14,716 nt of DNA. Origin: Prevotella sp. UBA3757 (GTDB taxonomy: Bacteria > Bacteroidota > Bacteroidia > Bacteroidales > Bacteroidaceae). The stretch covers positions 6,178 through 20,893 of the forward strand of contig DFGF01000093.1 in assembly GCA_002371715.1 (NCBI GenBank), written 5' to 3'. Below the pieces are notes generated by a model. That model ran no database searches, was not told the origin of the DNA, and saw only the letters and a list, made by a program, of their open reading frames with translations. The position numbers were made by a program, and so were the translations under genes. Shown piece after piece: positions 1 to 5,741 of this stretch (position 1 is its first letter; each line of letters starts with the position of its first letter).

Positions 1-1193
1 AGATATGGAAGAAGAAGCGCGGCGTCAACTACCTGCCCGAAGACCGCAACTTCGACCTCTACCAGCTGGCCTGCAAGGTGACGGCACGGCGCTTCTTCCC
101 GAACTTCCTGAACCTGGACGCCTCGTACAACCAGGATGCCGAATGGCGTGCCGACGACCCGAAGCGCTACCTGCACGAGGTGGCCACGATGGGCTGCCGC
201 ACGCGCGTCTACGAGAACCGCTTCGGGCCGAAGACGTCCATAGGCCGCGGCAATCTCTCGTTTACCACCATCAACATCGTCAAGCTGGCACTGGAGTGCC
301 GGGGCATCGAGGACCGCGCACAGCGCATCGGGCAGTTCTTTGCCAAGCTGGACCACATGCTGGAGGTTGCCGCCAAGCAGCTGGACGACCGCTTCCAGTT
401 TCAGCGCACGGCCTACGCCAAGCAGTTCCCGCTGCTGATGAAGAGCCTCTGGATAGGGGCCGACCGGCTGAAGCCCGACGAGACCATCGAGAGCGTCATT
501 AACCAGGGCACGCTGGCCATCGGCTTCATCGGGCTGGCCGAATGCCTGGTGGCCCTGACGGGCAAGCACCACGGCGAGAGCCAGGAGTCCCAGGAGCTGG
601 GACTGCGAATCGTGACCTACATGCGCGACAGGGCCAACGAGTTCTCGGAGCGCTACCACCATAACTACTCGGCCTTTGCCACGCCCGCCGAGGGACTGGC
701 CGGCAAGTTTACGAAGAAGGACCGCAAGGAGTTTGGCGTCATCCCCGGCGTCACCGACCGCGACTACTATACCAACTCGAACCATGTGCCCGTCTACTAC
801 AAGTGCTCGGCACGCCACAAGGCCGAGGTGGAGGCTCCCTACCACGCACTGACGCGCGCCGGCCACATCTTCTACGTCGAGATTGACGGCGATGCCACCC
901 ACAACCCGCAGGTCATCATGAGCGTCGTGGACATGATGGACCAGCTGGACATGGGCTACGGCTCGGTGAACCACAACCGCAACCGCTGCATGGACTGCGG
1001 CTACGAGAACGCCGCAGACAAGTTGGACGTGTGTCCCAAGTGCGGGTCAACCCATATCGACAAGCTGCAGCGCATCACGGGCTATCTGGTGGGCACGACG
1101 GACCGGTGGAATGCCGGCAAGCTGGCCGAACTGAACGACCGCGTGACGCATATCGACCACGGCGCGAAGGACCTGTTTGGAATTGAAGAGTGA
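1..1193 (+). CDS. nrdD: Anaerobic (class III) ribonucleoside-triphosphate reductase, C-terminal part
   Basis: This glycyl-radical enzyme reduces ribonucleoside triphosphates to deoxy forms under anaerobic conditions. The gene enters from the left edge; the first complete codon is at 3-5 and the reading frame is open to TGA at 1191-1193, giving about 396 C-terminal residues. A GTG at 78 is internal, because the frame continues upstream with normal protein sequence. The C-terminus has the family's zinc site, CMDC encoded at 987-998 and CPKC at 1032-1043. It is followed by the glycyl-radical loop RITGYLVG, whose radical glycine is codon 1080-1082, and the typical tail NAGKLAELNDRVTHID. Thr precedes the radical Gly where E. 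coli has Cys. The stop codon lies inside a heptamer array (1184-1211). Its activase nrdG follows 188 bp downstream on the same strand. Identification is firm; only the N-terminus is unseen. Confidence 0.97.
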   Translation, partial: IWKKKRGVNYLPEDRNFDLYQLACKVTARRFFPNFLNLDASYNQDAEWRADDPKRYLHEVATMGCRTRVYENRFGPKTSIGRGNLSFTTINIVKLALECRGIEDRAQRIGQFFAKLDHMLEVAAKQLDDRFQFQRTAYAKQFPLLMKSLWIGADRLKPDETIESVINQGTLAIGFIGLAECLVALTGKHHGESQESQELGLRIVTYMRDRANEFSERYHHNYSAFATPAEGLAGKFTKKDRKEFGVIPGVTDRDYYTNSNHVPVYYKCSARHKAEVEAPYHALTRAGHIFYVEIDGDATHNPQVIMSVVDMMDQLDMGYGSVNHNRNRCMDCGYENAADKLDVCPKCGSTHIDKLQRITGYLVGTTDRWNAGKLAELNDRVTHIDHGAKDLFGIEE

Positions 1194-1211
1194 AGAATGA
1201 AGAGTGAAGAA
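1184..1211 (+). repeat. Heptamer array TGAAGAR x4 over the nrdD stop codon
   Basis: Four exact 7-nt units alternate TGAAGAG and TGAAGAA without gaps. The first unit is still coding and the second begins with the nrdD stop TGA (1191-1193). TGA recurs every 7 nt, so all three forward frames are stopped within the array. Confidence 0.9.
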
Positions 1212-1213
1212 TT

Positions 1214-1237
1214 TGCTACCGCCACTGTTTTAAGTGA
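1214..1237 (+). repeat. Spacer module copy 1 (TGCTACCGC...ACTGTT...AAGTGA)
   Basis: This non-repetitive linker joins the TGAAGAR array to the RGTGAGA array. It matches 1904-1926 with one substitution and a 1-nt length difference (TGCTACCGCCACTGTT here, TGCTACCGCAACTGTT there). A shorter 11-nt copy lies at 1982-1992. The linker plus flanking heptamers therefore forms a module found on both sides of nrdG in the same orientation. Confidence 0.75.
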
Positions 1238-1260
1238 GAAGTGAGAGGTGAGAAGTGAGA
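1233..1260 (+). repeat. Heptamer array RGTGAGA x4
   Basis: Four contiguous units: AGTGAGA, AGTGAGA, GGTGAGA, AGTGAGA. Each contains TGA. This is the second of four different heptamer arrays in the nrdD-nrdG gap. Confidence 0.9.
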
Positions 1261-1284
1261 GATATGATTACTAAAAGCAATCAT

Positions 1285-1319
1285 AAATTTCAAACTTCAA
1301 ATTTCAAATTTCAAACTTA
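1285..1319 (+). repeat. Heptamer array AAAYTTC x5
   Basis: Five contiguous units: AAATTTC, AAACTTC, AAATTTC, AAATTTC, AAACTTA. The forward strand has no stop until the last unit, but on the reverse strand the tandem reads GAARTTTGA, so TGA recurs every 7 nt there. It is AT-rich, unlike the flanking genes. Confidence 0.9.
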
Positions 1320-1333
1320 AAGGTAATCATAAT

Positions 1334-1368
1334 TTCTAATTCCTAATTTCTAATTTCTAATTCCTAAT
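1334..1368 (+). repeat. Heptamer array TYCTAAT x5 upstream of nrdG
   Basis: Five contiguous units: TTCTAAT, TCCTAAT, TTCTAAT, TTCTAAT, TCCTAAT. The array ends 13 nt before the nrdG start. Each unit has TAA forward and TAG in reverse. No TAnnTTTG promoter is visible between this array and nrdG, so nrdG is probably transcribed with nrdD. Confidence 0.9.
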
Positions 1369-1381
1369 TTAAAAGCGTTCA

Positions 1382-1873
1382 ATGGTTAGGGTACTGGATA
1401 TCATAGAGGACACGATGGTTGACGGACCGGGATTCCGCACATCCATCTACTGTGCCGGATGCCGCCACGGCTGTCCGGGGTGCCACAACCCGCAGTCGTG
1501 GGACTTCGACCAGGGCCGCGAGATGACGACGCGCCAGCTGATGGCCATCATCACCGCCGACCCCTATGCCAACGTCACCTTCTCGGGTGGTGACCCGATG
1601 TATCAGGCGGCGGGATTTGCCGAACTGGCCCACGCCATACACAACGAGACGCAGAAGGACATCTGGTGCTATACGGGGTTCATGTACGAGAGCCTGATCA
1701 GCCACGACCAGCGTGAACTGCTGGAGCACGTCGACGTGCTGGTGGACGGACCGTACGTGGAGCGGCTGCGCGATTCCGACCTGCTGTTCCGGGGATCCAG
1801 CAACCAGCGGCTCATCGACGTCCCGAAGTCGCTATACGCCGGAGAGGTCGTACTGTGGCAACCGGCTTTTTAA
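1382..1873 (+). CDS. nrdG: Anaerobic ribonucleotide reductase activating protein (radical SAM)
   Basis: NrdG uses a [4Fe-4S] cluster and S-adenosylmethionine to create the glycyl radical on NrdD. The 163-residue product matches the family's size. The cluster motif CRHGCPGC (Cys27, Cys31, Cys34; CxxxCxxC) is followed by HNPQSW, and the radical-SAM GGDP motif lies at residues 69-72. The ATG at 1382 puts the usual short lead (MVRVLDIIEDTMVDGPGFR) ahead of the cysteines. There is no Shine-Dalgarno sequence, as is normal in Bacteroidetes. The gene lies directly downstream of its substrate enzyme nrdD, separated only by heptamer arrays, and a further array starts immediately after its TAA stop. Shared transcription with nrdD is inferred from strand and lack of a visible promoter. 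Confidence 0.97.
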   Translation: MVRVLDIIEDTMVDGPGFRTSIYCAGCRHGCPGCHNPQSWDFDQGREMTTRQLMAIITADPYANVTFSGGDPMYQAAGFAELAHAIHNETQKDIWCYTGFMYESLISHDQRELLEHVDVLVDGPYVERLRDSDLLFRGSSNQRLIDVPKSLYAGEVVLWQPAF

Positions 1874-1901
1874 TGAAGAATGAAAAATGAAGAATGAAGA
1901 A
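1874..1901 (+). repeat. Heptamer array TGAARAA x4 directly after the nrdG stop
   Basis: Four contiguous units, TGAAGAA, TGAAAAA, TGAAGAA, TGAAGAA, begin at the base after the TAA stop (1871-1873). This is the same word family as the array at the nrdD stop. Confidence 0.9.
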
Positions 1902-1903
1902 TC

Positions 1904-1926
1904 TGCTACCGCAACTGTTCAAGTGA
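1904..1926 (+). repeat. Spacer module copy 2
   Basis: Near-identical to 1214-1237: TGCTACCGCAACTGTT followed by CAAGTGA. As in copy 1 it follows a TGAAGAR array and leads into another heptamer array, so the module (array, linker, array) is duplicated about 690 bp apart around nrdG. Confidence 0.75.
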
Positions 1927-1944
1927 AGAATGAAGAGTGAAGAA
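1924..1944 (+). repeat. Heptamer array TGAAGAR x3
   Basis: Three contiguous units, TGAAGAA, TGAAGAG, TGAAGAA, in phase with the end of the spacer module and of the same family as 1874-1901. Confidence 0.88.
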
Positions 1945-1947
1945 TTT

Positions 1948-1968
1948 CTTTGACCTAAAGGTGCAAAG
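1948..1968. promoter_or_regulatory. Imperfect palindrome between nrdG and pyrK
   Basis: The sequence CTTTG-A-CCT-AA-AGG-TG-CAAAG has arms CTTTG/CAAAG and CCT/AGG around a central AA, with one extra base on the right side. It could be an operator for a dimeric regulator or a small RNA hairpin. TTTCTTTG at 1945-1952 is one mismatch from the -7 consensus and could be a weak pyrK promoter. Both are inference from shape only. Confidence 0.35.
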
Positions 1969-1981
1969 TGTGGCGTTGCAA

Positions 1982-1992
1982 TGCTACCGCCA
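1982..1992 (+). repeat. Short third copy of the spacer word TGCTACCGCCA
   Basis: These 11 nt are identical to 1214-1224. With TGGCG at 1971-1975 upstream they can form a short imperfect stem (TGGCG/CGCCA, with an inner GC/GC around AAT) in the pyrK leader. Confidence 0.5.
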
Positions 1993-2006
1993 TAGTACGC
2001 AGCAAA

Positions 2007-2020
2007 AATGTTCAATGTTC
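2007..2020 (+). repeat. Heptamer AATGTTC x2 upstream of pyrK
   Basis: Two exact units followed by AACG, about 28 nt before the pyrK start. In reverse the tandem contains TTGAACA, so TGA is present on the minus strand. Two copies alone would be weak; it is listed because the period matches the other arrays. Confidence 0.6.
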
Positions 2021-2048
2021 AACGAAAAATAAATAGTAAATTGCATAG

Positions 2049-2843
2049 ATGAAGAAATATGTTTTGGACTTGACGGTCAGGGCCGTAGAACATATCAGCC
2101 AGAAACACGTGCTGATACGGCTGACCGACAGCGAGCGGCTGCCGGACATGGTGCCCGGACAGTTTGTAGAGGTACGTGTTGACGACTCGCCCGCGACATT
2201 CCTGCGGCGCCCCATCTCCATCTGCTACGTCGACCGCGCGGTCAACGAACTGTGGCTGCTGGTGGCCATGGTGGGCGACGGTACGCGCCGGATGGGACGG
2301 CTCCAGGCCGGCGACAGACTGAACTGCCTGCTGCCGCTGGGCAACGGTTTCACCATGCCCGGTGGCGACGGTGCCAGTGCGGCAACCATCAGTCGTCCGC
2401 TACTGGTGGGCGGCGGCGTGGGCGTGGCCCCACTGCTGTACCTTGGTGCCGAGCTGAAGGCGCAGGGCGTGGAGCCCACCTTCCTGCTGGGCGCACGCAC
2501 GGGTGACGACCTGCTGATGCTGTCATATTTTAATAAGTACGGGCGTGTGTGTGTGACCACCGAGGACGGTACGGAGGGCGAACGGGGCTTCGTCACCCAG
2601 CACTCCCTGCTGGCCCAGGAGCATTTCGACATGATATACACCTGCGGACCGACGCCCATGATGAAGGCCGTGGCGCGCTATGCCCGCCAGCAGTCCACCG
2701 ACTGCGAGGCCTCGCTGGAGAATATGATGGCCTGCGGGCTGGGTGCCTGTCTGTGCTGTGTCGAGAAGACGACGGAGGGCAACCTCTGCGTGTGTAAGGA
2801 TGGACCGGTTTTCCACATCAGCAGGCTGATGTGGAACGATTGA
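2049..2843 (+). CDS. pyrK: Dihydroorotate dehydrogenase B, electron transfer subunit
   Basis: PyrK carries FAD and a [2Fe-2S] cluster and passes electrons from dihydroorotate oxidation in PyrD to NAD+. The 264-residue product has the expected order: a ferredoxin-reductase-like FAD domain with RRPISI at residues 53-58, a glycine-rich nucleotide-binding stretch LVGGGVGVAPLLYLGAEL at about 119-136, the CGPTPMM motif at 199-205, and a C-terminal cluster site. The cluster cysteines are CGLGACLCC (Cys229, Cys234, Cys237) and VCKDGP (Cys249). The ATG at 2049 fits the start of homologues (MKKYVLDLTV). Its partner pyrD begins 41 nt after its stop on the same strand, as expected for a two-subunit class 1B enzyme. 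No convincing own promoter is visible. Confidence 0.96.
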   Translation: MKKYVLDLTVRAVEHISQKHVLIRLTDSERLPDMVPGQFVEVRVDDSPATFLRRPISICYVDRAVNELWLLVAMVGDGTRRMGRLQAGDRLNCLLPLGNGFTMPGGDGASAATISRPLLVGGGVGVAPLLYLGAELKAQGVEPTFLLGARTGDDLLMLSYFNKYGRVCVTTEDGTEGERGFVTQHSLLAQEHFDMIYTCGPTPMMKAVARYARQQSTDCEASLENMMACGLGACLCCVEKTTEGNLCVCKDGPVFHISRLMWND

Positions 2844-2876
2844 GGAATTGAGAGAATGAGTAATTGAGACAACGAG
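2837..2876 (+). repeat. Degenerate octamer array NNAWTGAG over the pyrK stop codon
   Basis: Five 8-nt units: CGATTGAG, GAATTGAG, AGAATGAG, TAATTGAG, ACAACGAG. The first holds the pyrK stop TGA (2841-2843). TGA recurs at 2841, 2849, 2857 and 2865, covering all three frames. The unit is 8 rather than 7 nt and more degenerate than the other arrays, so it may be a decayed relative. It fills the pyrK-pyrD gap. Confidence 0.6.
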
Positions 2877-2884
2877 ATATTAGG

Positions 2885-3793
2885 ATGAGCAACTTACAAG
2901 TAAACATAGGCGCACTGACGCTGAAGAATCCCGTGATGACGGCTTCGGGCACGTTCGGCTACGGACTGGAGTTTGCCGACCTGATGCCGCTGGACGGCAT
3001 AGGCGGTATCATCATGAAGGGGACAACGCTCGCGCCCCGCGAGGGCAACGACTATCCGCGCATGGCCGAGACGGCCAGCGGCATGCTGAACTGCGTGGGG
3101 CTGCAGAACAAAGGTGTGGACTACTTCTGCCAGCACATATACCCCCAGGTGAAGGACATCGATACGAACATGATAGTGAACGTCAGCGGGTCGTCGCCCG
3201 AGGACTATGCCGAGTGTGCCGCACGCATCGACGCACTGGAGCGCATACCGGCCATCGAGCTGAACATATCGTGCCCCAACGTGAAGGACGGCGGCATGGC
3301 CTTCGGCGTGACGTGTCAGGGGGCCGCCAGCGTGGTCAGGGCCGTCCGGCAGGCTTACCATAAGACGCTGATAGTCAAGTTGTCGCCCAATGTGACGGAC
3401 ATTGCCGAGATAGCACGTGCCGTGGAGGCCGAGGGTGCCGACTCGGTGTCGCTCATCAATACGCTGATGGGCACGGCCATTGACGTGGAGCGGCGCAAGC
3501 GCGTGCTGTCCATAGGCACCGGCGGACTGTCGGGACCCTGCGTGAAGCCCGTGGCCCTGCGCATGGTGTGGCAGGTGGCCCGTGCGGTGCAGATACCGGT
3601 CATAGGACTGGGCGGTATCACGACAGCCACGGACGCCATAGAATTCTTCATGGCCGGTGCCACGGCCATAGAGATTGGTACGGCCAATTTCCTGGACCCC
3701 GCCGTCAGCATCAAGGTGCGCGACGGCATCCGTGCATGGCTGGACAGCCACGGCTGTCAGTCGGTCATGGACATCGTCGGCTGCGCGGAGTGA
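2885..3793 (+). CDS. pyrD: Dihydroorotate dehydrogenase B (NAD+), catalytic subunit
   Basis: This enzyme oxidises dihydroorotate to orotate in pyrimidine synthesis, using FMN and the PyrK partner. The product is 302 residues, the usual class 1B length. The N-terminal KNPVMTASGTFGYG, NISCPNVK with the class 1B catalytic base Cys130, KLSPNVTDI, and the FMN-phosphate motifs PVIGLGGI and GATAIEIGTA are all present. The start is set at ATG 2885 (MSNLQVNIGALTLKNP) rather than an in-frame TTG at 2864, because homologues begin there and the upstream codons are repeat sequence. It is convergent with the histidine kinase gene, with only 23 bp between the stop codons and no hairpin terminator in that gap. 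Confidence 0.96.
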   Translation: MSNLQVNIGALTLKNPVMTASGTFGYGLEFADLMPLDGIGGIIMKGTTLAPREGNDYPRMAETASGMLNCVGLQNKGVDYFCQHIYPQVKDIDTNMIVNVSGSSPEDYAECAARIDALERIPAIELNISCPNVKDGGMAFGVTCQGAASVVRAVRQAYHKTLIVKLSPNVTDIAEIARAVEAEGADSVSLINTLMGTAIDVERRKRVLSIGTGGLSGPCVKPVALRMVWQVARAVQIPVIGLGGITTATDAIEFFMAGATAIEIGTANFLDPAVSIKVRDGIRAWLDSHGCQSVMDIVGCAE

Positions 3794-3800
3794 GGGAGAG

Positions 3801-3819
3801 AGTTGACAGTTGACAGTTA
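3801..3819 (+). repeat. Heptamer AGTTGAC x2.7 between convergent stops
   Basis: AGTTGAC, AGTTGAC, AGTTA. The last partial unit contains the minus-strand kinase stop (TTA at 3817-3819). TGA recurs on the plus strand. The array makes up most of the 23-bp gap between pyrD and the kinase gene. Confidence 0.7.
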
Positions 3820-5577
3820 TAGGGGGAGGGTGACCACGAAGCGGGCACCGGGACCGGCATAGGTGCTGTCGAGCACCACCTGGCCACCCAGCCGCTCGCA
3901 CAGCGTGCGGCAGAGAGGCAGGCCGAGGCCGAGGCCCTCCTTGAACTCGTCGAGCTTGACGAAGCGCTCGAAGATGCGGTCTTCCTGACCCTGTGGAATG
4001 CCCGTCCCCGTGTCCTCGACGCTGAGGGTCAGCAGGCCGTTGCCTGCCGTGGTGCGGATGGTGATGCTGCCGTGCTGCGTGTTTTTGACGGCATTGTCGG
4101 TCAGCGTGCTGACAATGCGGCGCAAGAGCACCTGGCTGGTCATCAGTTCAAAGTTGTCGGGCAGCATGGTGTCGTAAGTCATCGTCAGGTGCGTGCTGGC
4201 CATGAGCTGGTGGTCGCGCATGACGTCCTTCACCAGTTGGTGAAGTTTGACCAGGTCCTTGCGTTCAGCTGCCGACTTGGACTCGAGCTGCGAGAGTTCC
4301 AGCGTCTCGTTGACCAGCGTGGTGATGGTGTGCGTGTTGCGCATCATGGTCTGAGAAATCTCGCGGCGCTCGTCGTCGGTAATCTGGATGGCGGGCGAGG
4401 AGAGTATCTGGGCATAGCCGTTGATGATATTGAGCGGCGTGCGAATCTCATGACTGATGTTCTGGATGAAGGCTGCCTTCATCTTGTCAGACTCAAGGGC
4501 GTGCTGGTAGGCACGCTCCAGCTGGCGCATGTGGCGGCGGCGCGTGAAGACGATGTAGCCCATGGCCACAAGCAGCATGATGAGCAGCAGGATGGCCACC
4601 AGTAGTCCGATGATGAAGTAGCGGGCAGCCTTGCGGTCGGCCTCGTGGATTTTCATCTCGTCCTGGATGCCCTGCATGCTGTTGCTCAGGATGATGGTGT
4701 TGATGGAGTCAGTGGCCTGGTCCTTCAGCTTCTGGTATTCGTAGGCTTTCTTCCACTGGCCGGCACGCTCGTAGATTTGCGTGATGGTCTCGTAGCCCTC
4801 GGTGACGCTCAGCTCCCGGCGGGCCAGGGCGACAGCCTGCTCAGTGTGCCCCTCCTCGGCGGCGTGGTAGACCTCTAACTCGCGCCCATGGACGGAGGAG
4901 AACCCCTTCTTGATGCCCTCCTGATAAGCCTGGTAGCCCTCGCAGAACCTCTCGATGTCGCCCAGGTAGTAGTAGAGCAACGTGCGGCGTGCCTCGATGT
5001 CGAACAACCGCTGCGGCGAGGCCTTGGAGGCTATCTCGGCCGCCTTGTTCAGCAGGCGCATGGCCTCGGCGGTGTTGTTGCGGCTCATCTCGACGTTGAC
5101 CAGGTTCATGTAGATGGGTGCCATGCTCTCCCGGTAGCCTGCCTGCTCCATGCGCCGCAGTACCTCCCAGAAGCACTGCTTGGCATTCTCCAGGTTGCCG
5201 CTATAATTATAGATGTGGCCCATCATGTTGTAGGCCATATACATTTCTTTGTCAAGCTTGCGCTGCAGGAGTTCCTGCGAGAGGCGGGTGGAAAGTTTGT
5301 AGGCCTCGAAGACGCTCTGCTGGTTGAGCAGGAAGACAATCTCGTTGCAGCGCTGGGTGTAGTAGGCGTGCATGTCGTCCTGACGGTAGAGGTAGTCCTC
5401 CAGTATTTTGATGTGATGGAAGAACCGTGCACTGTCGCCATCGTTGAAGGCGTGCTGCATGGAGTCGCGCAGAGCCAGGTACTCTGGCTTCTGCTTATAG
5501 TCATCAGCTGCACGCATGGGACTGAGGGTCAGCAACATGAATGCAACAGTGTAGAATAGCCTTTGACAGTTTTTCAT
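3817..5577 (-). CDS. Membrane sensor histidine kinase with periplasmic TPR-like domain
   Basis: This 586-residue protein probably senses an extracytoplasmic or envelope signal and phosphorylates an unseen response regulator. A signal peptide or anchor lies at residues 1-23, followed by an alpha-helical, TPR-like periplasmic region to about 310 (for example MMGHIYNYSGNLENAKQCFW), a membrane segment at about 320-345, and a short coiled linker. The kinase core has the H-box ISHEIRTPLN (phospho-acceptor His376), N-box TDNAVKNT (Asn495), G1 EDTGTGIP (521-528), F-box IFERFVKLDEF (535-545) and G2 GLGLGLPL (547-554), so the ATPase appears intact. No receiver or DNA-binding domain is fused and no response regulator gene is adjacent, so it is an orphan. 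It has its own minus-strand promoter (5601-5631). The ligand is unknown. Confidence 0.9.
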   Translation of the reverse strand: MKNCQRLFYTVAFMLLTLSPMRAADDYKQKPEYLALRDSMQHAFNDGDSARFFHHIKILEDYLYRQDDMHAYYTQRCNEIVFLLNQQSVFEAYKLSTRLSQELLQRKLDKEMYMAYNMMGHIYNYSGNLENAKQCFWEVLRRMEQAGYRESMAPIYMNLVNVEMSRNNTAEAMRLLNKAAEIASKASPQRLFDIEARRTLLYYYLGDIERFCEGYQAYQEGIKKGFSSVHGRELEVYHAAEEGHTEQAVALARRELSVTEGYETITQIYERAGQWKKAYEYQKLKDQATDSINTIILSNSMQGIQDEMKIHEADRKAARYFIIGLLVAILLLIMLLVAMGYIVFTRRRHMRQLERAYQHALESDKMKAAFIQNISHEIRTPLNIINGYAQILSSPAIQITDDERREISQTMMRNTHTITTLVNETLELSQLESKSAAERKDLVKLHQLVKDVMRDHQLMASTHLTMTYDTMLPDNFELMTSQVLLRRIVSTLTDNAVKNTQHGSITIRTTAGNGLLTLSVEDTGTGIPQGQEDRIFERFVKLDEFKEGLGLGLPLCRTLCERLGGQVVLDSTYAGPGARFVVTLPL

Positions 5578-5600
5578 CTGTTAGTAGTTTAATGTCCGTG

Positions 5601-5631
5601 CAAAGGTAGTAATCTTTTTCGTTATGCGCAA
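5601..5631 (-). promoter_or_regulatory. Promoter for the histidine kinase gene
   Basis: On the minus strand, -33 TTG (complement of 5629-5631) and -7 TACCTTTG (complement of 5601-5608) are separated by 20 nt, matching the Bacteroidetes TTG/TAnnTTTG promoter. The leader would be about 20 nt before the ATG at 5577. Confidence 0.75.
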
Positions 5632-5663
5632 ATAATTTATGGAGAAAAAAAATGTTTTTTCTT

Positions 5664-5693
5664 TTGTGTTTTGCCATACTTTTTGTAATTTTG
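5664..5693 (+). promoter_or_regulatory. Promoter for the amidophosphoribosyltransferase-like gene
   Basis: -33 TTG at 5664-5666 and -7 TAATTTTG at 5686-5693 are 19 nt apart. Transcription would start near 5697. That excludes the upstream ATG at 5652 and supports translation from 5742 with a leader of about 45 nt. It is divergent from the kinase promoter, whose -33 lies about 32 bp away. Confidence 0.78.
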
Positions 5694-5741
5694 CAGCCTG
5701 TTAGGGATAAACAAGTATATTATTTAAGGAAAAGAAACGTT

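Noticed and set aside
78..1193. nrdD starting at the GTG at 78
   Set aside because: The same frame is open to the window edge and encodes normal NrdD sequence upstream, so the GTG is internal.
2894..3901. Long minus-strand open frame (335 codons) opposite pyrD
   Set aside because: It is antisense to a well-supported gene, has no recognisable motifs, is rich in His/Arg/Gly as expected from the complement of GC-rich codons, and has no promoter.
5652..5741. N-terminal extension of the PurF-like protein from ATG 5652
   Set aside because: A good TTG/TAnnTTTG promoter lies at 5664-5693, inside this stretch, so the extension would not be transcribed from it; the residues also do not match the family.
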